The position numbers and the translations under genes are program-made. Shown piece after piece: positions 17,081-26,869 of a DNA stretch of 64,000 nucleotides. The notes beneath the pieces were generated by a model. It saw nothing but the letters and a program-made list of their open reading frames with translations. It was not told the DNA's origin and ran no database searches. Every line of letters begins with the position of its first letter. Within the stretch, counting starts at the first letter, position 1. This stretch comes from Bradyrhizobium sp. 21 (GTDB lineage Bacteria; Pseudomonadota; Alphaproteobacteria; Rhizobiales; Xanthobacteraceae), in contig NZ_JADPJG010000012.1 in the NCBI RefSeq assembly GCF_023073335.1, forward strand, positions 62,001 through 126,000. Reading direction: 5' to 3'.

Positions 17081-20000
17081 ATGGACGCCATACCATCACT
17101 CGACGCCTACGAGCTCTCCGACCGCTACGATCGCGAGGAGGGGCGCGTCTTCCTCACGGGCACGCAGGCCATCGTCCGCATCGCGCTCGACCAAGCCAGG
17201 CGTGACCGCGGCAGCGGACTCAACACGGCAGGCTTCATCTCCGGCTATCGCGGGTCGCCACTTGGCGGCATCGACCTCGAGCTGTGGCGCGTCAAAGAGC
17301 GGCTCAAGCGGGACCGCATCGAATTCCTCCCCGCAGTGAACGAGGACCTCGCAGCCACCGCGGTCCTCGGTTCGCAGCAGGTCGAGACGCAAGGCGATCG
17401 CGAGGTCGATGGCGTGTTCGGGCTCTGGTACGGCAAAGGCCCCGGCGTCGACCGCTCCGGCGATGCGCTGAAGCACGGCAACGCCTACGGTTCCTCGCCG
17501 CATGGCGGAGTTCTGGTGGTCGCCGGCGACGATCATGGCTGCGTCTCGTCCTCGATGCCACACCAGTCCGACGTCGCCTTCATGAGCTGGTTCATGCCGA
17601 CGCTGCATCCGGCGAGCGTCAGCGAATATCTCGAATTCGGCGAGTATGGCTACGCGCTGAGCCGCTTCTCCGGCATGTGGGTCGGCTTCAAGGCGATCTC
17701 CGAGATCGTGGAATCCGGTGCATCCGTCGCGCTGCGCCCGCCGCGCGCCTTCCGCGCGCCCGACTTCACGCCGCCGCCAGGCGGCCTGCACTATCGCTGG
17801 CCCGATCTGCCGGGTCCGCAGATCGAGGAGAGGCTGGAAGCCAAGAAGCACGCGGTCTACGCCTTCGCAAAGGCCAATCCGATCGATCGCCACATCTACG
17901 AGATTCCGGGTGCCACTTACGGCATCGTCACCACAGGCAAGGCGCATCTCGATTTGATGGAGGCGCTGCGGCTGATCGGCCTCGATGAGGCGGCGTGCCG
18001 CAGCATCGGCATCGACATCTACAAGGTCGGCATGGTCTGGCCGCTGGCGCTGCATGACGCGATGGCGTTCGTGAAGGGCAAGCGCGAGATCCTCGTGGTC
18101 GAGGAGAAGCGCGGCATCATCGAGAGCCAGTTCAAGGAATATTTTTACGACTATCCCGGCGCCAAGCCCGTGCGCATGGTCGGCAAGCACGACGAGCGAG
18201 GGGCACGGCTGATCTCCTGGATCGGCGAATTGTCGCCGCGCGCGCTCGCATCCGTGTTGGCGCGGCGGCTCGATCCGATGTTTCCGGGCCTCAATCTCGC
18301 CGCACGCACGGCCGCCCTGCTGCCGGAAGCCGAGCGCACGATCAATGTCGCGGGCGCGACGCGCACGCCCTATTTCTGTTCCGGTTGCCCGCACAACACA
18401 TCGACCAAAGTGCCCGAGGGCTCCAAGGCGCTGGCCGGCATCGGCTGCCATTTCATGGCGAGCTGGATGGACCGCGAGACGTCATCGCTGATCCAGATGG
18501 GCGGCGAAGGCGTGAACTGGGCGGCCTCGTCACGCTTCACCGGCAACAAGCACATCTTCCAGAATCTCGGCGAAGGTACCTATTATCATTCGGGCTCGAT
18601 GGCGATCCGGCAGGCGATCGCGGCCAAGACCAACATCACCTACAAGATCCTGTTCAACGACGCCGTCGCGATGACCGGCGGCCAGCCGGTCGACGGCCCG
18701 ATCAGCGTGCACGCCATCGCGCACAGCGTCCGCGCCGAGGGCGTTGCGCGCATCGCGCTGGTGTCGGACGATCCCTCGCAATTCTCGCCAGGGGACCTGC
18801 CGGTCGGCGTGTCCATCCATCCGCGCGAGGAGATGGACAGCGTGCAGCGCGAGCTGCGCGACATCTCCGGCGTATCGGTGCTGATCTATCAGCAGACCTG
18901 CGCGACAGAGAAGCGTCGTCGGCGCAAGCGTGGCGAGATGGCCGACCCCAAACGCTTTGCCTATATCAACGATCTCGTCTGCGAAGGCTGCGGCGACTGC
19001 TCGGTCGAATCCAACTGTCTCAGCGTCGAGCCCAAGGAGACGCCGTTCGGCCGCAAGCGTCGGATCAACCTCTCATCCTGCAACAAGGACTTTTCCTGCC
19101 TCAACGGGTTTTGCCCGAGCTTCGTCACCGTTGAGGGCGCGATGCGCCGAAAGAAGGGCACGAGCCAGATCGACGTGGTCGGTCACGCGGCCGCGCTTCC
19201 CCTGCCCACGCCCGCGACGCTCGACCGTCCGTACGATCTGCTCGTCACCGGCGTCGGCGGCACCGGCGTGATCACGGTCGGCGCGCTGATTGGAATGGCC
19301 GCGCATCTAGAGCGCTGCGGCGTCTCGGTCCTCGATTTCACCGGCTTTGCGCAGAAGTTTGGGCCCGTGCTGAGCTACATCCGGCTTGCTGCGTCGCCCG
19401 ACGCGCTGCATCAGGCCCGCATCGACCAGGGCGCGGCCGACGCACTGATCGGCTGCGACCTCGTGGTCAGCTCCTCGCCAAAGGCATCCGGCACCTATCG
19501 GAAAGGCACGCGCGCCGCGGTCAACACCGCGGAGATGCCGACCGGGGACGTTGTCCGTTTCCGCGATGCCGATCTCGCCTCGCCCGCCCGGCTGCGTGCG
19601 ATCGGCCGGGTGATCGGCGACCGCAATCTCGACACTATCGACGCCAACGCGCTGGCCGAGCGCCTGCTCGGCGATGCCGTCTATGCCAACATCATCATGC
19701 TCGGCTTCGCCTGGCAGCGCGGGCTGGTGCCGGTCTCGCTTCCGGCGCTGCTGCGCGCGATCGAGCTCAACGGCGTCGCGGTCGAGCGCAACAAGCAGGC
19801 TTTTGCCTGGGGCCGGATTGCGGCCGCCGATCCGGACTTTCTGCCGAAGACGGACGAGGCGCCCAAGGACGAGGTCAAGGCCGAAACGCTCGACCAGCTC
19901 ATCGACCGCCGCGCCGATTTCCTCACGGGCTATCAGGACCGCACCTATGCGACGCGTTATCGAGCCCTCGTTGCAAGGGTTCGCAAAGCCGAAGCCAGCC

Positions 20001-20542
20001 TGAATAGCGAGGGGTTGACCGAGACGGTCGCGCGCGCGCTGTTCAAGTTCATGGCGTACAAGGACGAATACGAGGTGGCGCGCCTGCACATGCAGAGTGG
20101 TTTCCTCGACGAGCTGAAGCGCGAATTCGATGATGGCTTCAGTATCGCGTACCATCTTGCTCCGCCCTTCCTGCCCTCCGAACACGACGCCCGCGGCCGG
20201 CCGCGCAAGCGCGCCTTCGGCCAGTGGATCCAGATGCCGCTTTCCGTGCTGGCGCGGCTGAAGCGATTGCGCGGAACGCCGTTCGATCCGTTCGGCTACT
20301 CCGCCGAACGGCGCGCGGAACGAGAGCTGATCACCTGGTACGAAGGCGTGATCGAACGCATACTCGGCCAACTCGACGCAGCGCGTTTGCCCAACCTCGT
20401 CGCCATCGCAAAAGCGCCGATGGATATCCGTGGCTACGGACCAGTGAAGGACACCGCAATCGCCAAGGTGAAGCCCGAGGTCGAGCGGTTACTTACGAAT
20501 TTGACAACATCGGTCACGCAAAAGATGCATGCCCACCGTTGA
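17081..20542 (+). CDS. Indolepyruvate ferredoxin oxidoreductase, fused subunits
   Basis: This 1153-residue protein carries the alpha and beta parts of an IorAB-type 2-oxoacid:ferredoxin oxidoreductase in one chain. The family oxidatively decarboxylates aryl pyruvates from aromatic amino acids to acyl-CoA with thiamine diphosphate and Fe-S clusters. The N-terminal part has the pyrimidine-type domain (SGYRGSPLGG). A thiamine-diphosphate region includes GIGCHFMASWMD and ILFNDAVAMTGGQ. Cysteines for Fe-S binding occur at 634, 637, 640, 646 and 667, 673, 678. The gamma-type domain begins near 725 with VTGVGGTGVITVG. GAGG precedes the ATG. It is divergent from an Lrp regulator and followed by an amidase. 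Confidence 0.93.
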   Translation: MDAIPSLDAYELSDRYDREEGRVFLTGTQAIVRIALDQARRDRGSGLNTAGFISGYRGSPLGGIDLELWRVKERLKRDRIEFLPAVNEDLAATAVLGSQQVETQGDREVDGVFGLWYGKGPGVDRSGDALKHGNAYGSSPHGGVLVVAGDDHGCVSSSMPHQSDVAFMSWFMPTLHPASVSEYLEFGEYGYALSRFSGMWVGFKAISEIVESGASVALRPPRAFRAPDFTPPPGGLHYRWPDLPGPQIEERLEAKKHAVYAFAKANPIDRHIYEIPGATYGIVTTGKAHLDLMEALRLIGLDEAACRSIGIDIYKVGMVWPLALHDAMAFVKGKREILVVEEKRGIIESQFKEYFYDYPGAKPVRMVGKHDERGARLISWIGELSPRALASVLARRLDPMFPGLNLAARTAALLPEAERTINVAGATRTPYFCSGCPHNTSTKVPEGSKALAGIGCHFMASWMDRETSSLIQMGGEGVNWAASSRFTGNKHIFQNLGEGTYYHSGSMAIRQAIAAKTNITYKILFNDAVAMTGGQPVDGPISVHAIAHSVRAEGVARIALVSDDPSQFSPGDLPVGVSIHPREEMDSVQRELRDISGVSVLIYQQTCATEKRRRRKRGEMADPKRFAYINDLVCEGCGDCSVESNCLSVEPKETPFGRKRRINLSSCNKDFSCLNGFCPSFVTVEGAMRRKKGTSQIDVVGHAAALPLPTPATLDRPYDLLVTGVGGTGVITVGALIGMAAHLERCGVSVLDFTGFAQKFGPVLSYIRLAASPDALHQARIDQGAADALIGCDLVVSSSPKASGTYRKGTRAAVNTAEMPTGDVVRFRDADLASPARLRAIGRVIGDRNLDTIDANALAERLLGDAVYANIIMLGFAWQRGLVPVSLPALLRAIELNGVAVERNKQAFAWGRIAAADPDFLPKTDEAPKDEVKAETLDQLIDRRADFLTGYQDRTYATRYRALVARVRKAEASLNSEGLTETVARALFKFMAYKDEYEVARLHMQSGFLDELKREFDDGFSIAYHLAPPFLPSEHDARGRPRKRAFGQWIQMPLSVLARLKRLRGTPFDPFGYSAERRAERELITWYEGVIERILGQLDAARLPNLVAIAKAPMDIRGYGPVKDTAIAKVKPEVERLLTNLTTSVTQKMHAHR

Positions 20543-20618
20543 CGCGACGCCGGTGAGGCCTCAGCCTCGGGACTTGAGATGGCGCCCTGTCGGCGCCACT
20601 GCAATCAGGTGACGCATC

Positions 20619-22043
20619 ATGGATTTCGATCAGTTGACCCTGACCCAGGCCGTAGCCGACCTCCGCGCCGGAAAAGTCACGAGCAACTCGCTCGCCATGG
20701 AAGCGATTGCCCGCGCCAAAGCCAATGCCGACCTCAACGCCTTCGTCACCCTGGACGAGGCCGGCGCCCTGAAGGCCGCGGCCGCATTCGACGCTGCGGG
20801 CGACAGGACAAAACCGCTCGGCGGCGTGCCCATCGTGATCAAGGACAACATCGAAGTCGCGGGACTACCGTGCAGCGCCGGCACGCCCGCACTGAAGGAT
20901 TATGTCCCAAAGGCGGACGCGCCGGTTGCCGCAAAACTGCGCGCCGCAGGCGCGGTCATCATCGGCAAGACCAGCATGCACGAGCTGGCCTTTGGCATCT
21001 CCGGCTACAACACCGCATTCAAGACCGGCCCAGATTTCGGCGTGCGCAATGCCTACGACCGCGCCCTGATCGCAGGCGGCTCCTCGTCAGGCACGGGCGC
21101 CGCGATCGGCGCACGAATCGTTGCGGGCGGGCTCGGCACCGACACTGGCGGATCGGTCCGTGTACCTGCCGCGCTGAATGGATGCGCCTCGCTGCGCCCG
21201 ACTATCGGCCGTTATCCGCAACAAGGTATCGCGCCGATCTCGCACACCCGCGACACCGCGGGCCCGATGGCCGCGACCATGGCGGATGTCGAACTGCTCG
21301 ACCGCGTCATTGCGGGCGGAGAGGCGGTTGCGCCAGCCGATCTGAAGCGAGTCCGCATCGGCATCGTGAAGACAATGCTGACTCATCTCGATGCGGACAC
21401 CGAGGCCGCCTTCCACGCCGCGGTCACGCAGATGAAAGCGCAAGGCGTTGCGCTGATCGAGATCGAGATGGCGCAACTGGCCGAGCTCAACGGCCAGGTC
21501 GGCTTTCCCGTCGCGCTGTACGAGGCCTATGACGACATGGTGGCCTATCTCGCACACACCGGCACCGGCATTACCATCGAAGCACTGGCGCAGGAGATCG
21601 CGAGCCCCGACGTCAAGGGCACCTATGACGGCCTGGTGATCCCACGCAAACTGCCTGGTCCCGACAATACGCTGGTCGATGCCGAGCCGATCTATAGCGC
21701 CGCCATCCGGTCCGCGCGTCCCGCCCTGCAGGCGCTCTACGGCAGGACCTTTGCCGATAACCGGCTCGACGCCATTGCCTTTCCGACCACGCCGCACGTC
21801 GCGATCGCGTCCAATCCCGACTCCAGCAGCCTCGTCAATTTCGGCCTATTCATCCAGAACACCGATCCCGGCAGCAATGCCGGCATTCCCGGCATCCAGA
21901 TCCCGATTGCGCTCGGCGCGGCCAGCAAAATGCCGGTCGGGCTCGAGCTGGATGGTCCCGCAGGCAGCGATCGCCGCTTGCTTGCGATCGGGATGGCGCT
22001 TGAAAACGTGTTCGGCCGGCTGCCGGCGCCGTCCCGATCATGA
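20619..22043 (+). CDS. Amidase signature family hydrolase
   Basis: A 474-residue amidase with the Ser-cisSer-Lys triad: Lys75 in VIKDN, Ser155 in GGSSSGT and the nucleophile Ser179 in GTDTGGSVR. The 24-residue spacing of the two serines is the family standard. Close relatives are often called indoleacetamide hydrolase, and its position 76 bp after an indolepyruvate oxidoreductase gene would fit an indole or aryl-acetamide substrate, but sequence alone does not fix specificity within this family. Its 3' end overlaps the convergent LysR gene by 6 bp. Confidence 0.88.
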   Translation: MDFDQLTLTQAVADLRAGKVTSNSLAMEAIARAKANADLNAFVTLDEAGALKAAAAFDAAGDRTKPLGGVPIVIKDNIEVAGLPCSAGTPALKDYVPKADAPVAAKLRAAGAVIIGKTSMHELAFGISGYNTAFKTGPDFGVRNAYDRALIAGGSSSGTGAAIGARIVAGGLGTDTGGSVRVPAALNGCASLRPTIGRYPQQGIAPISHTRDTAGPMAATMADVELLDRVIAGGEAVAPADLKRVRIGIVKTMLTHLDADTEAAFHAAVTQMKAQGVALIEIEMAQLAELNGQVGFPVALYEAYDDMVAYLAHTGTGITIEALAQEIASPDVKGTYDGLVIPRKLPGPDNTLVDAEPIYSAAIRSARPALQALYGRTFADNRLDAIAFPTTPHVAIASNPDSSSLVNFGLFIQNTDPGSNAGIPGIQIPIALGAASKMPVGLELDGPAGSDRRLLAIGMALENVFGRLPAPSRS

Positions 22044-22949
22044 ATACGGATTGATCAGCTTTTGCTGCTCGGCGCTATGATGCACGAGCATGTCGATGAA
22101 GGTCCTGACCTTTGCCGACAGATGATGCCGGTGCGGATAGACCGCGTTCATCGACATCTCGACGGGACGATATTCCGGCAGGAGGCGAACGAGGTGACCG
22201 GCTTCGAGATCGTCCTGGACGAGGAAACCCGCCATCAGGCAGACGGCAGCGCCTTCCAGCGCCACCTTCCGCAAGGCCTCGCCGCTGTTGGTGATGAAGC
22301 TGCCGGAAATTCGCACCGATGCCGGCGTACCCTTGCGATCGAAGAAGCGCCAATCGTCCCCGAACGGGTAATTCAAGTGACGGGCGCAATTGTGCGCGGC
22401 GAGTTCATCGAGCTTCTGCACGCGACCATGCCTTTGGAGATAATCGTGCGAGCAGCACAGCACGTGGCGCCAGGTGGCGAGGCTGCGGACGATCAGGCTC
22501 GAATCCGGCGGCGCGGTCATGCGCAGGGCAACGTCATAGCCTTCTTCGATGAGGTCGATTTCGGCTTCGCCCATGCGCAGATCGATCTTGAGCTCCGAAT
22601 AGGTCGACAGGAGCTTCGTCACCACGGGCACGACGAACGGCACCATGTGCGTGGCGACGTGGATCCGTAGCGTGCCGCGGGGCACCGACTGCAATTCGCT
22701 CGCGATATCGTCGGCCTGTTCGATATCGGCGAGTATCTGGATGCAGCGGTCGTAGTAGGCCCTGCCGATTTCGGTGAGGTTGACCTTGCGGGTGGTGCGC
22801 TGAAGCAGCCTCACCCCGAGCCGATCTTCCAGCGCCTGGACGTGATTGCTCACCATGGTGGTCGACATGTTGAGCTTGCGGGCTGCTGCGGAGAAGCCGC
22901 CGGTCTCGACCACCCGGCTGAAGACTTCAAGGCTTGTCAATCGGTCCAT
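22038..22949 (-). CDS. LysR family transcriptional regulator of the efflux operon
   Basis: A 303-residue LysR-type regulator with the HTH at the N-terminus (GFSAAARKLNMSTTMVSNHVQALE, about 18-41; then LLQRTTRKVNLTEIG) and a CrgA-like effector domain. It is divergent from the HlyD/EmrB efflux operon at 23229 and probably controls it. A GATTATC-N11-GATAATC dyad lies 8 bp upstream of its own start, which suggests autoregulation, and a similar dyad precedes the efflux genes. Confidence 0.93.
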   Translation of the reverse strand: MDRLTSLEVFSRVVETGGFSAAARKLNMSTTMVSNHVQALEDRLGVRLLQRTTRKVNLTEIGRAYYDRCIQILADIEQADDIASELQSVPRGTLRIHVATHMVPFVVPVVTKLLSTYSELKIDLRMGEAEIDLIEEGYDVALRMTAPPDSSLIVRSLATWRHVLCCSHDYLQRHGRVQKLDELAAHNCARHLNYPFGDDWRFFDRKGTPASVRISGSFITNSGEALRKVALEGAAVCLMAGFLVQDDLEAGHLVRLLPEYRPVEMSMNAVYPHRHHLSAKVRTFIDMLVHHSAEQQKLINPYS

Positions 22950-22956
22950 GCCGCCT

Positions 22957-22981
22957 GATTATCCGCTCTTGATCGATAATC
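22957..22981. promoter_or_regulatory. Dyad GATTATC-N11-GATAATC, candidate LysR operator 1
   Basis: Two 7-bp arms in perfect inverted orientation separated by 11 bp, a T-N11-A-type geometry expected of LysR regulators, 8 bp upstream of the LysR start codon. A further GATTATC lies at 22998-23004. Confidence 0.55.
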
Positions 22982-23131
22982 GCAAGAAATTCCCTCGGAT
23001 TATCCATCAGATCATCTCCCATGCGGGCATGGCGCATGCGTTAGCAGCAATCGCTCGACGGACGCGGCAATCGCTCTGGGGCGGTCACACCTCTGGTTCG
23101 GTAGTCCTACACGCCAAGGCGAGGTGCCCCT

Positions 23132-23156
23132 GACTATCCACTGCCAGCGGATAATC
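23132..23156. promoter_or_regulatory. Dyad GACTATC-N11-GATAATC, candidate LysR operator 2
   Basis: Same geometry as the dyad at 22957, with one arm base changed (GACTATC), 72 bp before the hlyD-type start. Related heptamers follow at 23173-23179 (GATTATC) and 23198-23204 (GATAGTC), and one more GATTATC at 24469-24475 precedes the transporter gene. The repetition around one operon supports regulator binding. Confidence 0.55.
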
Positions 23157-23228
23157 CTTTCAGCATTTCGCCGATTATCGCACGAACCAGAAAGACCGAT
23201 AGTCTCGACCAGCCGATAGGAGACCGCC

Positions 23229-24410
23229 ATGTCCGAGATGCCCCGCACCGAAAAATTCCAGCAAGCGACTGAAATAACTCAAGATTATAAAAAATCGTCG
23301 CCGCCTGTGCCGAGGCGGAAGATGGTCCGGCGCGCAGCTTTGGTGCTCGCGCTCCTCGCGGGCACGGCAACGATTGTCTATTGGGGACACGACTATTGGA
23401 CCATCGGCCGCTACCTCGAGACCACCGACGACGCCTATGTGAAGGCCGACTCCACGATCATCGCACCAAAAGTCTCGGGCTACATCGCCAAGGTGCTGGT
23501 CAGCGACAACGAAAGGGTCAAAGCGGGCCAGGTGTTGGCGAAGATCGACGACCGCGACCTCAAGGCGGCGCTCGACCAGGCCCGCGCCGATGTCGCCGCC
23601 GCAGAAGCCTCGGTGCGCAACCTCGATGCGCAGCTTGAACTCCAGCAGCCGATCATCGAGCAAAGCACGGCCGACATTACCGCGGCGGACGCCAATCTGA
23701 AATTCGCGCAGGAGGAGCGCGCGCGCTACGACGACCTCATGAAGTCGGGCTCCGGCACGATCCAGCGCGCGCAGCAGACCGATGCAGCGCTGCGCGCCAG
23801 CAACGCGCAATTGCAACACACGAAGTCGGGCCTCGTGGCCGCACAGCGCAAGGTCGACGTGCTCACCACCCAGCGCGCCCAGGCCACAGCCCAGCTCGAG
23901 CACGCCCGCGCCGTCGCGGAGCAGGCGACGCTGAATCTCTCCTACACCGAGATCACCGCGCCGGTCGACGGCACGGTCGGCGCCCGCTCGCTGCGCGTGG
24001 GGCAGTTCGTGCAAGCCGGCACGCAATTGATGGCGGTGGTGCCGCTCGATGCGGTCTATGTCGTCGCCAATTTCAAGGAGACGCAGCTCACGCATGTTCG
24101 CGCCGGCCAACCGGTCAAGCTGCACGTCGACAGTTTTCGGAACCAGCCGCTGCGCGGCCATGTCGACAGCCTGTCGCCGGCGAGCGGGCTCGAATTCGCC
24201 CTGCTGCCGCCGGACAACGCCACCGGCAATTTCACCAAGATCGTGCAACGTGTGCCGGTGAAGATCGTGCTCGACGACCGCAGCCTGACCGGGCTGTTGC
24301 GGCCGGGCATGTCCGCGGTGCCGACCGTCGACACCAAACAGGCGGTGCTGGCCGAGCGCGAGAGCGCCAAGCGCGTCGCCGACAACGCGGCACGACCGAG
24401 CGGCGGCTGA
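23229..24410 (+). CDS. HlyD/EmrA family periplasmic adaptor
   Basis: A 393-residue membrane-fusion protein for tripartite drug efflux. It has a cytoplasmic start, one membrane helix at about 37-52, a biotinyl-lipoyl-like half (TTDDAYVKADSTIIAPKVSG), an alpha-helical hairpin (about 115-240), and the returning lipoyl and beta-barrel portion (TEITAPVDGTVGARSLRVGQFV). An AGGAG sits upstream of the ATG. The adjacent gene is an EmrB-type transporter, so the pair probably exports small toxic compounds together with an outer-membrane channel encoded elsewhere. Regulation by the divergent LysR gene is likely. Confidence 0.93.
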   Translation: MSEMPRTEKFQQATEITQDYKKSSPPVPRRKMVRRAALVLALLAGTATIVYWGHDYWTIGRYLETTDDAYVKADSTIIAPKVSGYIAKVLVSDNERVKAGQVLAKIDDRDLKAALDQARADVAAAEASVRNLDAQLELQQPIIEQSTADITAADANLKFAQEERARYDDLMKSGSGTIQRAQQTDAALRASNAQLQHTKSGLVAAQRKVDVLTTQRAQATAQLEHARAVAEQATLNLSYTEITAPVDGTVGARSLRVGQFVQAGTQLMAVVPLDAVYVVANFKETQLTHVRAGQPVKLHVDSFRNQPLRGHVDSLSPASGLEFALLPPDNATGNFTKIVQRVPVKIVLDDRSLTGLLRPGMSAVPTVDTKQAVLAERESAKRVADNAARPSGG

Positions 24411-24525
24411 GTCTAGGAAGCCGGCGGCATTATCAAGTCCTGCCGGACGATCCTTCCCACGCTTCCTCGATTATCGAAACGATCCGCCCACTGCATCCTG
24501 TCTCCGTGACCGAGACGAGGCTTCC

Positions 24526-26142
24526 ATGACCACGCTCCACCCGACCATCAACGCCGCTTCCACTGCCAGCATTCCCGCCCCTGCTGCGCCCGCCACGCCC
24601 GCGGTCTCCACAAAAACCTGGATTGCCGTGATCGGCGCGACGCTCGGCGCCTTCATGGCGGTGCTGAACATCCAGATCGTCAACGCCTCGCTTGCGGACA
24701 TCCAGGGCGCGATCGGCGCCGGCATCGACGACGGCGGCTGGATCTCGACCTCCTATCTGATCGCGGAGATCGTGGTGATCCCACTGTCCGGCTGGCTGGC
24801 ACAGGTGTTTTCGATCCGCATCTATCTCCTCACCAACGCGGTTCTGTTCCTGGTCCTGTCGGCGGCCTGTGCGCTGGCGCAGGACCTGCCGCAGATGATC
24901 GTGTTGCGGGCGGTGCAAGGCTTTACCGGCGGCGTGCTGATTCCGATGGCGTTCACGCTCATCATCACACTCTTGCCTCGTGCGAAACAGCCGGTCGGCC
25001 TTGCGCTGTTCGCGCTGTCGGCGACATTCGCACCCGCGATCGGCCCGACCATCGGCGGCTATCTCACCGAAAATTTCGGCTGGCAGTACATCTTCTATGT
25101 CAATCTCGTGCCCGGCGCGATCATGGTCGGCATGCTCTGGTACGCGCTCGACGCCAAGCCCATGAATCTTGCACTGCTACGCGAGGGCGACTGGGCCGGC
25201 ATCATCACCATGGCGATCGGCCTGTCCGCGCTCCAGACCGTGCTGGAGGAAGGCAACAAGGACGACTGGTTCGGCTCACCCTTCATCGTCGAACTGTCGG
25301 TCATCGCGGCCGTGACGCTGACCGTCTTCCTGATCATCGAGCTCACGGTGAGGAAGCCGCTGCTGAACCTGCGCCTGCTCGTGCGCCGCAATTTCGGCTT
25401 CGGCATGCTCGCCAACTTCCTGCTCGGAGTAGCGCTCTACGGCTCCGTGTTCATCCTGCCGCAATATCTGGCGCGCATCCAGGGCTACAATGCCGAGCAG
25501 ATCGGCATGGTGCTGGCATGGACCGGATTGCCGCAGCTATTGCTGATCCCGCTGGTGCCACGCCTGATGCAGCGTTTCGATGCGCGGATCATCATCGGCG
25601 TCGGCTTCGTCCTGTTCGCGGCTTCCAACTTCATGAATATCACTATGACCAGCAACTATGCCGCCGATCAGTTGCTTTGGCCCAACGTGGTTCGTGCGAT
25701 CGGCCAGGCGCTGGTGATGGCGCCGCTCTCAGCCGTGGCGACATCAGGCATCGAGCCCGAGAATGCCGGCTCGGCCTCCGGCCTGTTCAACATGATGCGC
25801 AATCTCGGCGGCGCCGTCGGCATCGCGCTGTTGCAGACCCTGCTGACCAAGCGCGAGCAGTATCACTCCAACGTACTGATGCAGTCGGTCTCGGTCTTCG
25901 AACAGGCGACGCGGACGCGGCTCGAACAGCTCACTCAATATTTCGTCAATCACGGCGTCCTCGACCCTGCGGACGCATCGCATCGTGCGTACGTTGCGAT
26001 CGGCCATATCGTGCAGAAGCAGGCCTATATCCTCGCTTTCAGCGATACCTTCTATCTACTCGGCATGGCGCTGATCGTGGCGCTCGCCGCCGTCCTGTTT
26101 TTGAAGAAATCCGGCCAGGCCTCGGCCGGCGGAGCCCACTGA
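24526..26142 (+). CDS. DHA2 family MFS efflux transporter (EmrB/QacA type)
   Basis: A 538-residue inner-membrane proton-driven exporter with about 14 membrane helices. Visible family features are the motif near helix 1 (LGAFMAVLNIQIVNASLADIQ), the DDGGWISTSYLIAE stretch, and motif C-like GFTGGVLIPMAF and APAIGPTIGGYL blocks. It lies 115 bp after the HlyD-type gene; that gap includes a GATTATC heptamer. Together they make an EmrAB-like pump. The substrate is not predictable. Confidence 0.93.
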   Translation: MTTLHPTINAASTASIPAPAAPATPAVSTKTWIAVIGATLGAFMAVLNIQIVNASLADIQGAIGAGIDDGGWISTSYLIAEIVVIPLSGWLAQVFSIRIYLLTNAVLFLVLSAACALAQDLPQMIVLRAVQGFTGGVLIPMAFTLIITLLPRAKQPVGLALFALSATFAPAIGPTIGGYLTENFGWQYIFYVNLVPGAIMVGMLWYALDAKPMNLALLREGDWAGIITMAIGLSALQTVLEEGNKDDWFGSPFIVELSVIAAVTLTVFLIIELTVRKPLLNLRLLVRRNFGFGMLANFLLGVALYGSVFILPQYLARIQGYNAEQIGMVLAWTGLPQLLLIPLVPRLMQRFDARIIIGVGFVLFAASNFMNITMTSNYAADQLLWPNVVRAIGQALVMAPLSAVATSGIEPENAGSASGLFNMMRNLGGAVGIALLQTLLTKREQYHSNVLMQSVSVFEQATRTRLEQLTQYFVNHGVLDPADASHRAYVAIGHIVQKQAYILAFSDTFYLLGMALIVALAAVLFLKKSGQASAGGAH

Positions 26143-26169
26143 CCCCAACTTGAACCAAGGAGAACGACC

Positions 26170-26631
26170 ATGAAACCCCGCATGAATTTCTACCAGGCCG
26201 CCCCCGACACGATGAAGGCGCTGATGGCGCTGGAAGAGCAGATCCAGTCGACGGGACTGGAGAAATCGCTGAGCGAGCTCGTCAAAATCCGGGCATCGCA
26301 GATCAACGGCTGTGCCTTCTGCATCAACATGCACACCGAGGACGCCCGCAAGCGCGGCGAGACCGAGCAGCGCATCTATCTGCTCAACGCTTGGCGCGAA
26401 TCCCCGCTCTATACGGACCGCGAGCGCGCTGCGCTGGCCTGGACCGAGTCGGTGACGCTGATCACCGAGACACACGCGCCGGACGAAGTCTACGCGCAGG
26501 TCCGCGCGCAGTTCTCCGACGCGGAGACGGTGAACTTGACCATGCTGATCGGCGCCATCAATGCCTGGAACAGGCTGGCGATCGCGTTCCGCGCGGTGCA
26601 TCCGGTGAAGGTGAAGGCGTCGGTGGCGTGA
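26170..26631 (+). CDS. Carboxymuconolactone decarboxylase/AhpD-like family protein
   Basis: A 153-residue all-helical protein with the AhpD-type redox motif: Cys48-x-x-Cys51 followed by His55 in GCAFCINMHTEDA. Such proteins act as alkylhydroperoxidase-like thiol peroxidases. It begins 27 bp after the transporter gene with AAGGAG upstream, so it is the last gene of the efflux operon. A role in removing oxidative damage caused by the exported compound is plausible but inferred. Confidence 0.9.
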   Translation: MKPRMNFYQAAPDTMKALMALEEQIQSTGLEKSLSELVKIRASQINGCAFCINMHTEDARKRGETEQRIYLLNAWRESPLYTDRERAALAWTESVTLITETHAPDEVYAQVRAQFSDAETVNLTMLIGAINAWNRLAIAFRAVHPVKVKASVA

Positions 26632-26684
26632 GCCAAAGCGGCTAACCCGTCATTCGAACTCTGCGGCGGCAGCCCCTCACCCCA

Positions 26685-26810
26685 CCCTCTCCCCGTAAGA
26701 ACGGGGCGAGGGAGTGAGAGAGCGACGCGTACCTAACAATGCAGTCTATCGAGATGCACTTAACCTCTCCCCGCTCCTTGGCGGGGAGGGGTCGGATCGC
26801 GTAGCGATCC
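26685..26810. repeat. REP-like palindromes downstream of the efflux operon
   Basis: Three hairpins lie between convergent genes. The first has 12-bp arms with one mismatch and an AAGA loop (26685-26712). The second has perfect 8-bp arms CTCCCCGC/GCGGGGAG (26767-26788). The third is GGATCGC-GTA-GCGATCC (26794-26810). The composition resembles the short intergenic palindromes common in Bradyrhizobium genomes. They could terminate transcription from both sides. Confidence 0.7.
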
Positions 26811-26869
26811 GGGTGAAGGGCAAGGCAATACGTAGCCGAACGAAAAGCCTATCCGACTCGTAAAACAGC

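Noticed and set aside
20552-20600. GGCGCC repeats and a TGAGGCCTCA palindrome between the oxidoreductase and amidase genes
   Set aside because: Short, no U-run, expected by chance in GC-rich DNA; not enough for a terminator call.
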